The position numbers were made by a program, and so were the translations under genes. The notes below the pieces were generated by a model that saw only the letters and a list, made by a program, of their open reading frames with translations, was not told where the DNA came from and did not search any database. From assembly GCF_900215155.1 (NCBI RefSeq), contig NZ_LT907980.1:2604001-2668000 (forward strand): DNA of 64,000 nt. Direction: 5' to 3'. Positions 8,842-16,879 of the stretch are shown one piece after another; position 1 is the stretch's first letter; each line of letters begins with the position of its first letter. The stretch comes from Marinobacter sp. LV10R510-11A (GTDB taxonomy: Bacteria; Pseudomonadota; Gammaproteobacteria; Pseudomonadales; Oleiphilaceae).

Positions 8842-8872
8842 TAGCTTTGCCGTTAAGGTTATTTACCAGGCG
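8831..8872. repeat. 13-bp inverted repeat overlapping the tRNA-like 3' end
   Basis: CGCCTGGTAAATA at 8831-8843 is repeated as its exact reverse complement at 8860-8872, with a 16-base loop. The left arm contains the 3' acceptor strand of the tRNA-like gene, so the right arm would be a perfect competitor for pairing with it. It is not followed by a U-run. Confidence 0.75.
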
Positions 8873-8972
8873 ATATTCACATATATTTCAACTTTATTTT
8901 TTACCCTTCACAATACCGCTCAAAAGCAGTAGTCACTCATCTTGTGAACGCTCAAATCGCAAGAAGTGTAAT

Positions 8973-10931
8973 TTAGGGAGTCTTTGCGGGCTCAGAAATC
9001 CAATGCTCCGGCACCAGTTTCTGTCCATGACGCCATTCGTAGCGAACCATCTTTTCAAACCAATCGTCGCCAAACTTAGCATGATCCATCACGATGATCT
9101 GGGAAAAACCTTCTTTAGTGGTCATTTCATCTAAGAGGCGGTAAATATCGCGAACGCGATTCGTGTCTTCCTCATCCTCTGGCACCAGCTCACCCTCCCG
9201 ATTAGTAGTGCGCAACTCCTCTGGAAACCAAGCTTGACTCGGCTGGTCAATCAGTAAAGTTCGGGGTACCGGGCATGCGTTGCGCGACAAGTGATCGTGA
9301 ATAGCGAGAATCCCCGCCAAGTGGTAACAGACCCAGTTGGCCCCACTACCGATCTCGGCCAAACTTGTCATTTCATCGCTGTCTGGATCAATCTGGACCT
9401 TTATGGAAAGGTCCTCCACCGAGATAGAGGCGTTGCCTTTCTTGAATTCGACTTCCATCCACCGAGCGAGCCCAGTCATCGTCCTATTAATAGATTCCTG
9501 GGTCTTCTTGCGACGCATGGCGATGGAGTTGATTTTTCTTTCCAGCACATTAATTTCATCTTCCAGCGAGGCAAGGTTTTCCTCATCATCATCCATTTCA
9601 CCAATATCCACTGTCCGAATGTACTCCGATATTCGGCCCAGCAGACGATCAATTTCCCGGTCTGCAGTGAAGTACTCCGCGTTTTTCGAGATAGTTGTTA
9701 TCGCCTCACGAAGCCTGCTCCGAGCGGCCTCGTGTTGCTCCTCAAGGGGTACAAGTTCTTCTTCCAGTCGCACCCGAGCTTTTCGGGCTTTTGCGTCCAC
9801 TCGGAGCGGAACCGCACGGATTCCCGTCAAAGACGAAAGAGTTTTCATCAGTTGATCGCGCTGTCGCTCTGGGTGAAATGCCTCAGACTCGCAGATCGGA
9901 CAGCCCCCCTTGTTTGTCTGGGTCGGGAGAAGCTCAGATATAGATAGCTTATTGAGCTGTCGAGAAATCACATCTTGATGAACTCCGGCATTACGCTCGA
10001 AATCACGAAGACTCCGAACGTGTTTTCGGGCCTCTTGGACTGCGTTCCGAGACTGCAGTTCATTTGCCTCCAATTGGCGGATGTTCGGAATTGCGGTCGC
10101 CACGTCAAACCGCTTATTTTCATCGACCTGCACATCTCGCAATATTCCCAATAGCTCTGGAACCGACTGGGGGCTCTCTCCACCTAGCAAGCCAATGCCC
10201 TGAGTTTCAAGCCACAATTTATGGCCGCGAGCAAAAGTGTTGGCTCTCAGTCTCCCCCGTTCCTTGCGTTTCATTCTGAGCGCTGCCAAATTGGACTTCA
10301 ACTTACGCAGATGCACTCGCGCCTCAAGAATCTCGGCATCTTCGATACCAAGCAGGAATGGCAGTGCATCCAGCATGTGCCGTCGGTGCTCATCTCTATC
10401 CAAGCCAGGAACACTCACATGGCGGTTGGCGATAACGTCTTGGGGTTGGAAGATAAGTGGAGCAGCGTGCCGAATATTCGCCTCTGCCAAAACCTCTTCC
10501 CAGGGCTCTCTAGAATTTGAGAGGACAGCTGCTCCCGCAATTCCAGTGAAGGAGGAGAGAATGTCACGTATTTGGGCTCGATTGGATATCATCTCCGGAA
10601 GCTCATTAGGGAACACAAGATCCTTTCCCAGTTGGTACCAACCTTGTGTGGATACCTTGGCACCGGGGGCTGGTAGCGGCCGAATAATCAAGAGCTCGCC
10701 ATCCGGCCCAACGAGATGCCCCCCGACGTGTGAAACAGCTTGACGAATGATTCCCTTCGGAATGGGACATGACTTACTCATCAGGATGTAGTTCAGAATA
10801 TCCAAGACCGCCGACTTGCCGGTTTGGCTGTTACCCGTAATGACATTTACCCCGTGGAGATTAAAACTTAGTTTTCGGCGATCCGCTCCCCCTCGTTGGT
10901 AAAGAACGAGGCTCTTGATTCTCCAAGTCAT
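8973..10931 (-). CDS. ABC-3C system ATPase (DUF3732, SMC/Rad50-like)
   Basis: A 652-residue ATPase with Walker A GNSQTGKS at residues 33-40, two long coiled-coil segments (about 185-460) and Walker B TLLIDQPSQAWFP near residue 560, in the order of Rad50/RecN-type proteins. A CPIC motif near residue 345, between the coiled coils, looks like a zinc-hook. The C-terminal part matches DUF3732. In ABC-three-component (ABC-3C) systems, described by comparative genomics of ABC ATPases in conflict systems, such an ATPase is encoded with a middle component and an effector. Here the order is effector, middle component, ATPase, with an ATGA overlap to the middle gene. I infer a sensor or motor role on nucleic acid. 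Confidence 0.88.
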   Translation of the reverse strand: MTWRIKSLVLYQRGGADRRKLSFNLHGVNVITGNSQTGKSAVLDILNYILMSKSCPIPKGIIRQAVSHVGGHLVGPDGELLIIRPLPAPGAKVSTQGWYQLGKDLVFPNELPEMISNRAQIRDILSSFTGIAGAAVLSNSREPWEEVLAEANIRHAAPLIFQPQDVIANRHVSVPGLDRDEHRRHMLDALPFLLGIEDAEILEARVHLRKLKSNLAALRMKRKERGRLRANTFARGHKLWLETQGIGLLGGESPQSVPELLGILRDVQVDENKRFDVATAIPNIRQLEANELQSRNAVQEARKHVRSLRDFERNAGVHQDVISRQLNKLSISELLPTQTNKGGCPICESEAFHPERQRDQLMKTLSSLTGIRAVPLRVDAKARKARVRLEEELVPLEEQHEAARSRLREAITTISKNAEYFTADREIDRLLGRISEYIRTVDIGEMDDDEENLASLEDEINVLERKINSIAMRRKKTQESINRTMTGLARWMEVEFKKGNASISVEDLSIKVQIDPDSDEMTSLAEIGSGANWVCYHLAGILAIHDHLSRNACPVPRTLLIDQPSQAWFPEELRTTNREGELVPEDEEDTNRVRDIYRLLDEMTTKEGFSQIIVMDHAKFGDDWFEKMVRYEWRHGQKLVPEHWISEPAKTP

Positions 10932-11410
10932 ACTAAAAACTCCAACCCTAAAGCACTGGCAACACGCACATCATCCTGCTCACCTCCGAGGGTTCCACCA
11001 ACGGCACGGGCCACGCGGCGAACAAAATGAGAGCGACTATGGGATTTAGCAGAATTAACTTCTCCCTTCGCAACGAGCCGGCCATCTCGTATGGCTAGGA
11101 TTCCGGCTGCTTCGCCATGTGCAAGGGCAGTCCAAAACGTGTCTTTCCAGGCGACGATGGTCTGCTTCGAATATCCACGCCAGCTTCGCGCCCCTTCGCT
11201 TCTGAGCCAGCCCGCAAGCGTTTGTTTCTTTTGTGGCAAAGATTCTAGAGTCGTTTCCGTTGCGACTAACCCAATTCCGAGCATCGCCCAAGGAATAAAA
11301 ATCCCCTCGTGGAGATCTCGTGCTTTGGCATGACTTTCCGCAAGCCAGAACAGAATCACTGCTGCAGCCATAGGCTCTTGATGAATTTCTGTGTCCAGGA
11401 ATTGCTGCAC
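10928..11410 (-). CDS. ABC-3C system middle component
   Basis: A 160-residue small helical protein with no enzyme motif. It starts at a GTG (11410) right after the stop of the upstream gene, with AGGAGG formed by that gene's last codons as its ribosome site, and its stop overlaps the ATPase start. Middle components of ABC-3C systems are short proteins that sit between the ATPase and effector genes and are thought to join them. The assignment rests mainly on position and size, and on the N-terminal pattern (EPMAAAVILFWLAESH, then a helical DNA-binding-like region). Confidence 0.72.
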   Translation of the reverse strand: MQQFLDTEIHQEPMAAAVILFWLAESHAKARDLHEGIFIPWAMLGIGLVATETTLESLPQKKQTLAGWLRSEGARSWRGYSKQTIVAWKDTFWTALAHGEAAGILAIRDGRLVAKGEVNSAKSHSRSHFVRRVARAVGGTLGGEQDDVRVASALGLEFLV

Positions 11411-12553
11411 CTATTCCTCCTCGCCGTATGACGGATTCCATTTCAATCGTAACGCGTTGCTCATCTCGTGATAGCTTCCTTGCGTGAATTGAAGTGGAGG
11501 GTCAGTACGCCCCAGCTTCGATTGATGTTTCATGCAGCTTGAATGGACGCCCCGACCAACTTCTCGGGCATGTTCAGCATCGTTAACCGGCAGGTGCTCC
11601 TCATGTAATGTCTGGCAGTAATGCTCCAAGTCCTTATCATGTTTTCTAAGATCTTGGATTTCATGAGGCGCACCATCCATAAATTTTTGGCGCCGGGCAC
11701 GAGCATGGAACCAGTTGCCCAGTGCACGGGCAATTGTGCTGGGCTGGTCTCGCTTGATAGCAACGAGCTGTGGAATGAGGTGTTGGTGGTGTTCTGCCTG
11801 AAGGGCGTGGATTTCATCATCTGTGTAATCCAGATCTGGGAATTCGTATTTGCCTAGTTCCACGTGACGAGCATGGGCCTCAAGGAAGTCCGCATTCATA
11901 TGCTTAACGGTCACTTCGAAGCCACCAGAGTCTAATGATTTCGTTAGACGAGCCATAAAGGCCCCAACCAAGGATTCACGAACCTGCGATACTATTACTG
12001 GAGAGACGCCGCGATCCATCAGAGTTTCCTCGAGTTGGTCATTCGTGGCTAATAATCGACTTTGCGCGCTAGCAATCTCAATTCGAGTGAGCAATTCGCG
12101 TTGAGCGTGCTTGAGGTTCGTCCAGCGGTCATACACGCCTTTCTTGGCAAGCTGCTTATTGGACGCTTCGGCAGCTCGCTCATTCATCTCGTCGAGCAAG
12201 GACTTCCATGGAGCCAGCCCAGTTGGTTGATAGCATGAAGCCAAAAGGGAATTTGGCTGCAGCTTGCTTGTAGTTACCAACCTCAATCTAGACTTCTTTG
12301 GAGCAGGCCCCCGAATCCAGGCGTCTATGGCTTGCCACCAAACCGGACTATTTTCGCTAATGGCTTGATTATATTCACTATGCTTTAACTGCTCGCACGA
12401 CAGAATAACGCCTTCCATGGTCGCAACGGACAAGTCATCGTCAATTTCGATTTTGACGACCGCGTCATGTGGAGCAGTCAAGGCTCGCCGGCACGCTTCT
12501 GCAGCCTGCCACAGATAGCCTGCCATCTGGCCACCTGCGCTTGTCGTCGTCAT
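11411..12553 (-). CDS. ABC-3C system effector with predicted nuclease N-terminus
   Basis: A protein of 380 residues. Residues 5-16 (SAGGQMAGYLWQ) followed by KIEIDDDLSV (34-43) and CEQLKHSEYNQ (53-63) form the pattern 'GG-x-x-GYxxQ ... E-x-D-D ... Q-x-KH' seen in restriction-endonuclease-fold N-termini of conflict proteins such as Cap4/DUF4297. The rest is helical and fits the shared C-terminal domain of ABC-3C effectors. The ATG at 12553 follows AGGAG by 5 bases; a longer frame to 12676 has a poor N-terminus rich in Cys and is rejected. I infer that it degrades nucleic acid when released by the ATPase; this is not shown by the sequence alone. Confidence 0.75.
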   Translation of the reverse strand: MTTTSAGGQMAGYLWQAAEACRRALTAPHDAVVKIEIDDDLSVATMEGVILSCEQLKHSEYNQAISENSPVWWQAIDAWIRGPAPKKSRLRLVTTSKLQPNSLLASCYQPTGLAPWKSLLDEMNERAAEASNKQLAKKGVYDRWTNLKHAQRELLTRIEIASAQSRLLATNDQLEETLMDRGVSPVIVSQVRESLVGAFMARLTKSLDSGGFEVTVKHMNADFLEAHARHVELGKYEFPDLDYTDDEIHALQAEHHQHLIPQLVAIKRDQPSTIARALGNWFHARARRQKFMDGAPHEIQDLRKHDKDLEHYCQTLHEEHLPVNDAEHAREVGRGVHSSCMKHQSKLGRTDPPLQFTQGSYHEMSNALRLKWNPSYGEEE

Positions 12554-12823
12554 AGCCGCTCCTAGTATTGTTTGATCAGAGACCTTTTCGACAGCATGAA
12601 TACAAGTGATAGTAAGTTCCGTTGCCCTGCAAACAGCGCCGTTTAAACCGGCACAAATACACATGCATGTCATCAACTAAGTTAATCAATAGCTTAGACT
12701 ACGCCATAACTCCCTGCCATACAGCCATTTGAGAATCTCCTCCCAGTTGGACCATGCGTAATACGATGCATTGCCAATGATTAACACCCCCCCAAAAAAG
12801 AAAAATTGCACACCTCGGGTAAA
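12554..12823. other. Upstream region of the ABC-3C operon
   Basis: No gene is seen. It holds the ABC-3C promoter, which I cannot place with certainty, and a poly-C/poly-A stretch near 12785-12805. Confidence 0.35.
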
Positions 12824-12851
12824 GAGGAGTGGCCGAACGCGGCCACTCCTC
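12824..12851 (-). terminator. Terminator-like hairpin
   Basis: A perfect 11-bp stem (GAGGAGTGGCC at 12824-12834, GGCCACTCCTC at 12841-12851) with a 6-base loop, just past the stop codon of the 12857-13687 gene. On the minus strand it is followed by only a short T-run (TTTACCC). Confidence 0.55.
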
Positions 12852-12856
12852 TGAAT

Positions 12857-13687
12857 CTAGCCAGAAACCGATCTTGTAGCATCGACGTCTTTCCTCAGCT
12901 TTGACACAACAGAGGAATTATCCACCGGCCCCTCGTCCGTATCTATGGTAGGTGGATAAAACTCTTCAACCACCTGGCTCACCTCATCCTCATCATACTC
13001 AAACAGTGCATTCCCAAATCCCTTTGCAGCGGTTAGATCGAGCGCAGCCTGGTCAACGCCCTCCTCTTTCATCTGCCTGGCTTTTTCCTGTGCCTCAGCC
13101 ACCGCTTCCTGCAGTGGCACCCCTTCCTTGATCCCCAAATCCACGTAGTAGATCGGCGTGCGGCGGCTTTGCGTCGTGCTTTTTCCTCGCAACTTCAGTT
13201 CTAACGGCATATAGGCCAGTAGGCCACCAGAGACTGCCTGGTAGTAGCTCAGCCTGGCTGCCAGTGTCCGTATGCTGTTATAGCCAGTCGTGCGGAAGAT
13301 GAACGTACCCAAGTCATCATCATCGCCGACCTTCACATTCAGACGGCCATAGGGCTTGCATAACCCGCCTTTGCCAAACTCGCACAAGCTTGGTGAGGGG
13401 CAAGGCAAAGACTGTACTCCTGACTGCGTGCGGCGCTTACATGTGTCGCCGTTGCCTACACACATAGGTCGGCCGCTTTTTCGATCGAACATGGTGTACT
13501 CAGCCCGCAGGTTGAGATCCGCTTCGTTGAAGAGCATGCGTACCGGAATGGTTCGCAGCTTGCCGTTTGGAGCATTCTTTCGTAGCTCTTCATCGAGTGG
13601 GTGCAACAGCCAGCCGTTCTTTTCAACGACCCGACCAATGCTGATGCGCCCCAACACCGGGGGCGTAATGGCTAAACCTTTAATCAT
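12857..13687 (-). CDS. Metal-binding / recombination-directionality-like protein of mobile elements
   Basis: A 276-residue protein of the kind annotated as 'hydrolase or metal-binding protein' in conjugative elements, related to phage recombination directionality factors. It has a beta-rich N-terminus and a cysteine cluster C76, C83, C96, C102 and C110 that could bind zinc or an Fe-S cluster. A conserved 'SYYQAVSGGLLAYMPLELKLRGKST' region follows, and the C-terminus is acidic. It lies 62 bases downstream of a YqaJ nuclease gene in the same direction, as in SXT/R391-like recombination modules. A 3' copy occurs at 7381-7758. The biochemical role is not known to me. Confidence 0.7.
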   Translation of the reverse strand: MIKGLAITPPVLGRISIGRVVEKNGWLLHPLDEELRKNAPNGKLRTIPVRMLFNEADLNLRAEYTMFDRKSGRPMCVGNGDTCKRRTQSGVQSLPCPSPSLCEFGKGGLCKPYGRLNVKVGDDDDLGTFIFRTTGYNSIRTLAARLSYYQAVSGGLLAYMPLELKLRGKSTTQSRRTPIYYVDLGIKEGVPLQEAVAEAQEKARQMKEEGVDQAALDLTAAKGFGNALFEYDEDEVSQVVEEFYPPTIDTDEGPVDNSSVVSKLRKDVDATRSVSG

Positions 13688-13749
13688 GATAACTCTCCTG
13701 GAAAAAGGGCCACGGGGGCACTTGTCATACCCGCCTGGCCAAGGGGTGT

Positions 13750-14619
13750 TTATGCTTGAATGAGAAATCGTCGGCTTCCCGACTTGGTGAGCGGGTATTG
13801 ATCCAGAAGCCCTGGCTGGTCCTGAAGCAGTTTCTTGGAATTCAGCCCTACGGAATCCTTGCTTCGTTTCCAGCTGACGCTCCCGCTTGGGAAGGTGGCT
13901 TTTGAGGCTTCACCCATTTGGCTTTGGATGCGCTGCTTCAAATGCGACTCGGTGGACTTCAGGGTTTCCATTTCAGATCGGATCGCCAGAAGCTCATCGA
14001 ACGCGTCGGACAACTCCTTGCTCTGGCTGAAGTCCAGGGTTTCCCCTTGATCTACCGGGTACAGATGGCGCAGCGCACGGTCTGCAGAATCGGTTCCGTC
14101 TGTAGGAGGCGGTGTATCCGTTTCAACGAAATCCCAGAACTGGCGCTCAAGCACAATCAGTGCGTCGATGAGCTCTTCATTCCGCTCAATCCGGTAGATT
14201 TTCAACTGCTGGCCACACAACAGAACGCAAACATCAGCAGCCTGCTTGCCAGTTACTGCCAACTGATGCTGTACCTGGCACTGGATGTAGTCCGGCACAC
14301 CCTCTTTCCAAAGGCGTGAACCAAACTCCCCGGCGGTTTTGCACTCCAGGATCTGCACTTCTTCATCGCCTGCTACGGCGTAATCAAGGTTCGCCAACAT
14401 CCAGTGCTTATCCGGGTCAGAGTGCTGCAGTACCGCATTCACTCGGCGTACCTTTCTGCCTGTCTGCTGGCTGTATTGCTCAGCCACGATGGGCTCCAGA
14501 ACATGGCCCCAATACACCGGAGAACTGGGGTCGTCTGAATCCGGCTTTGGTAAGCTCGCATCCCGTCCGGTTTTGACCATCCACAGCTCAGGCTGGGATT
14601 GATAAGGGTTCATGCCCAT
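13750..14619 (-). CDS. YqaJ-family viral-type recombination exonuclease, 5'-shortened
   Basis: YqaJ nucleases are lambda-exonuclease-like enzymes that resect DNA ends for single-strand annealing. From the ATG at 14619 there are 289 residues: GMNPYQSQPELW at the N-terminus, a conserved E42, and the nuclease core D79 with E92-x-K94 (ILECKTA), then a coiled C-terminal half (about 190-240). GGAGG 7 bases upstream supports this start. Family members usually carry another 20-30 residues with an 'IGGSDAA' motif before the GMNPY segment; here only SGGN remains in frame, and a terminator lies directly before it. It may therefore be a decayed or non-functional copy. Confidence 0.82.
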   Translation of the reverse strand: MGMNPYQSQPELWMVKTGRDASLPKPDSDDPSSPVYWGHVLEPIVAEQYSQQTGRKVRRVNAVLQHSDPDKHWMLANLDYAVAGDEEVQILECKTAGEFGSRLWKEGVPDYIQCQVQHQLAVTGKQAADVCVLLCGQQLKIYRIERNEELIDALIVLERQFWDFVETDTPPPTDGTDSADRALRHLYPVDQGETLDFSQSKELSDAFDELLAIRSEMETLKSTESHLKQRIQSQMGEASKATFPSGSVSWKRSKDSVGLNSKKLLQDQPGLLDQYPLTKSGSRRFLIQA

Positions 14620-14643
14620 GATGTTTCCTCCAGACATAAAAAA

Positions 14644-14674
14644 GCCCCGCAAGAGCAGTAGGCTCAAGCGGGGC
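14644..14674 (-). terminator. Strong intrinsic terminator upstream of the YqaJ gene
   Basis: GCCCCGC at 14644-14650 pairs with GCGGGGC at 14668-14674, with an inner GAGC/GCTC extension, followed on the minus strand by TTTTTTAT. It ends transcription from the small gene at 14693-14863 and lies about 25 bases before the YqaJ start. Because it would block read-through into YqaJ, it is either an attenuator or a junction scar. Confidence 0.85.
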
Positions 14675-14692
14675 TTTATGACGTTTTGGTGT

Positions 14693-14863
14693 TTAGTAAG
14701 GGGTGTTAAACCACAAGAGACATGGCCTGTTCGAGGGCCCGGTTCTTGACGGCAGCGCCGGTTCCAAACCAAGCAGAGTCCACCCGATGACGCCAGCGGC
14801 TTTCTTACCGTAGTTGTTTTTGCCGATCCGAATCGACAGGCAATTGGGACATTGTTCAGACAT
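14693..14863 (-). CDS. Small CxxC protein, hypothetical
   Basis: A 56-residue frame beginning MSEQCPNCLSIRIGKNNYGKK. It starts at an ATG with AGAGG upstream and ends shortly before a strong terminator, so it looks expressed. One CxxC (CPNC) suggests half of a zinc ribbon. The second half (LEPALPSRTGPSNRPC) has low-complexity character and could be frame-shifted relative to an ancestor. I do not recognise the family; it may be a degraded mobile-element gene. Confidence 0.45.
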   Translation of the reverse strand: MSEQCPNCLSIRIGKNNYGKKAAGVIGWTLLGLEPALPSRTGPSNRPCLLWFNTPY

Positions 14864-14945
14864 TAAAGTGACCTCTGTGAATGGAGGGAAGGCACGGTCA
14901 GTGCCTTGGTTCACAGAGGTGATATAGGTTTGAAATCTCGTTGAA

Positions 14946-15326
14946 TCAGGTTCCAGTATTGCTAAAGAGCCAATCGCGCTTCCCTGCCCTACTTCTCAAG
15001 ATTTTAGCCTTTTTTTCAGTTGAATTTGTGCCATAGGGACTGAAGTCTATAACCGCATGTTCCGGGAAATTTTCTAAGGGATCATCCTTGGTTTCAAGCT
15101 CTAGCTCCTTACACTCCTGACAAGTCACCGCCATCACTCCGACTGATGATTGTTTTAACGACGTGGTGTAATGTTCATATGCATCTGAGGCTGCGATAGC
15201 ATGGCCGTCGTACACGGACAGCTTTTTATCGTCCTTGGGAGTAGGCCTAAAAACCTGAGAGGAAACTCTGCCATTCTGGATAAAGCTTGGGTGGACTTGT
15301 CTCAGCAGCGGTGTGTCTTCCTTCAC
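14946..15326 (-). CDS. Conserved hypothetical, second gene of a two-gene module
   Basis: A 126-residue protein starting 2 bases after the stop of the larger gene upstream, so the pair is one operon. The N-terminus (TPLLRQVHPSFIQNGRVSSQ, then VFRPTPKDDKKLSVYDG) and the middle (SVGVMAVTCQECKELELE, then FPEHAVIDFSPYG) are patterns I associate with uncharacterised proteins that occur with this partner in many bacteria. The C-terminus is basic (KKAKILRSRAGKRDW). No catalytic signature or signal peptide is visible. The function is unknown; a toxin-antitoxin or defence role is a guess based on the neighbourhood. Confidence 0.72.
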   Translation of the reverse strand: MKEDTPLLRQVHPSFIQNGRVSSQVFRPTPKDDKKLSVYDGHAIAASDAYEHYTTSLKQSSVGVMAVTCQECKELELETKDDPLENFPEHAVIDFSPYGTNSTEKKAKILRSRAGKRDWLFSNTGT

Positions 15327-15328
15327 GA

Positions 15329-16447
15329 TTACTCTCCGTTAAATTCTTCAAGCAGGCCGGTAACTCTTTCCCAGCCATCATCTTCTGAGAGGTTCACTTG
15401 TAATTCAGTTTCCTGTTCAGTGAGCATATGCAGGGCATTAAGGTGGCCTGACTTAGTAGCCAGATCAATATCCAGAGTTATTTCATGACCACAGATACTC
15501 CACTCTAGCTGCACACCACCTTCATCGGTCGGATATAAATAGGGAGAGGGGAGCGGGTCATTCAAATATGAATCTAGGCGGCCGTCTAGCCAGTTCAATT
15601 GGTCAGAATCAAGAGCTTTGCCTAATTTGCCATCCAGCCAGCCATTCTTGAGCAAACGCAGTTCATCGATTCGGGCGCCCACATCACGTTCGTCTAGCAA
15701 CGTGACGTGCTTAACTTCTTCCATGCTCTTCAACTGGCCGTTTCGATTATAGAGGCCAATTCCTTGAATGCTTACTTGAAGCCCATTTCGATACCCGTTG
15801 AAAGCTTTAACAATTATCTCGAAGTGCTGCACTGGGATGGGCCCTGAAACTCTCTGTCCGCCAATAGTCTCGATTTCAAAGGTAAGCTTGGCCTGATCAG
15901 CTTCAGGAATCACCCCCCTGAGACTAACCTCCTCGGTCAGCTCCTGCAGCTGCGTTGAAGCCAACCTCAATGTTCTTCGCGTGGCCTGATTCAACCTCGC
16001 ACTTCGTCCAACTGCCTCTGGAGCGAAATCAATAAATTCATCCTGACGCAAACCTCTTCCAAGCTTATCGAAGTAACCTAGCAGAGATTCTGGAAGATGG
16101 TTTCTAATTTCAGCGTTTTGCCCCGCCGCCTCTATGGCGTCGACGATACTGTCTCGGGCACGCTCAAAATAAGTCTGATTTGCTGGGGCTATTAATTGAC
16201 GCTGATCGACGAATAGCGACATATCTGGCATAGCGCTGCCTTCGTCAACAGCAATTAGCTTGACGGAAATACCTTTTGTAAATCCTCTCGGTGAGCGTTT
16301 CGGGTGATCGTTAAGATAGTGCCACTTGGCCACCTCGACAATCATTTCCTCCAATACGGCGAACTCCTTGAGCATATCAAGAGGAATCGCATGATCGTCA
16401 AAGCGACTGCCTGCCATCCTTGGTTTGAGAAAAGGTATTCGCTCCAT
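15329..16447 (-). CDS. Conserved hypothetical, first gene of a two-gene module
   Basis: About 372 residues from the ATG at 16447, with AAGGAG some 11 bases upstream; a GTG at 16471 and a TTG at 16456 are alternatives. The C-terminal 130 residues contain LLKNGWLDG, LNWLDGRLD, PYLYPTDEGGVQLEWS and HEITLDIDL, a block I recall from many uncharacterised bacterial proteins. The N-terminal half is helical and mildly acidic, with a MLKEFAVLEEMIVEVAK helix near residue 25. No nucleotide-binding motif or membrane segment is visible. With the 126-residue partner downstream it forms a compact operon at the end of the defence island. The function is unknown. Confidence 0.75.
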   Translation of the reverse strand: MERIPFLKPRMAGSRFDDHAIPLDMLKEFAVLEEMIVEVAKWHYLNDHPKRSPRGFTKGISVKLIAVDEGSAMPDMSLFVDQRQLIAPANQTYFERARDSIVDAIEAAGQNAEIRNHLPESLLGYFDKLGRGLRQDEFIDFAPEAVGRSARLNQATRRTLRLASTQLQELTEEVSLRGVIPEADQAKLTFEIETIGGQRVSGPIPVQHFEIIVKAFNGYRNGLQVSIQGIGLYNRNGQLKSMEEVKHVTLLDERDVGARIDELRLLKNGWLDGKLGKALDSDQLNWLDGRLDSYLNDPLPSPYLYPTDEGGVQLEWSICGHEITLDIDLATKSGHLNALHMLTEQETELQVNLSEDDGWERVTGLLEEFNGE

Positions 16448-16714
16448 GTTGAGCAATGCTCCTTCATGCACTGAAGTTATCTAACAGATGATTCTCTTGC
16501 TTGCTGACCAGAAATCATCATAGGCTGACCTCGACCATAGTGCATTCGGGCTGGTTTTTCCTGTACTTGGACCGACCAACAGTCTTTTAAATCCAATATG
16601 GTAGAAAATCTGGTTGGTAGGATTAGCATCCAACGCAAAAAATACCCCGGTTTTATGGACGCCGTCCCACCAACTTCTGAGGCACCGGGATTACACCGGA
16701 ACTCAAAGAACTTT

Positions 16715-16739
16715 AAAGCCCCGCTAGTCGGGGCTTTTT
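16715..16739 (+). terminator. Intrinsic terminator without a plus-strand gene
   Basis: AAAGCCCC-GCTAGTC-GGGGCTTTTT is a typical rho-independent terminator. No intact plus-strand gene precedes it, so it is probably left over from a gene deleted at the island boundary. About 240 bases to its left (16472-16714) hold no recognised gene. Confidence 0.75.
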
Positions 16740-16743
16740 CTGC

Positions 16744-16877
16744 CTGGCGGAGGCTGCATGAAGTCTCTCTTGAATACAGGGTTTGCGCTCTTTAGTGCTG
16801 CACTGATCGTCATCAGCTACGGGCTCGCGCGCTTCGCCTTTGGTCTTTTTGTACCCCCCTATCCGGGCCGAGCTGGG
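16744..16877 (+). repeat. 134-bp direct repeat, copy A (5' end of the MFS gene)
   Basis: This stretch matches 17962-18094 with eight base differences and one extra C. It includes the ribosome site (GGAGG), the ATG and the first 34 codons of the MFS transporter gene. Confidence 0.9.
16758..16877 (+). pseudogene. 5' fragment of an MFS transporter gene
   Basis: MKSLLNTGFALFSAALIVIS and the next 14 residues match the start of the intact transporter at 17976. An additional C in a C-run (16855-16860) shifts the frame, and similarity ends at 16877, where the EamA pseudogene tail begins. It is a partial duplication that cannot make a transporter. Confidence 0.88.
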
Positions 16878-16879
16878 AC

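Noticed and set aside
8847..9134. Plus-strand frame of 95 codons overlapping the start of the DUF3732 gene tail
   Set aside because: It is antisense to a conserved ATPase C-terminus and has no homology I recognise.
13356..13763. Plus-strand frame over the metal-binding/RDF-like gene
   Set aside because: It is a mirror of the conserved minus-strand frame and rich in Arg/Pro/Ser.
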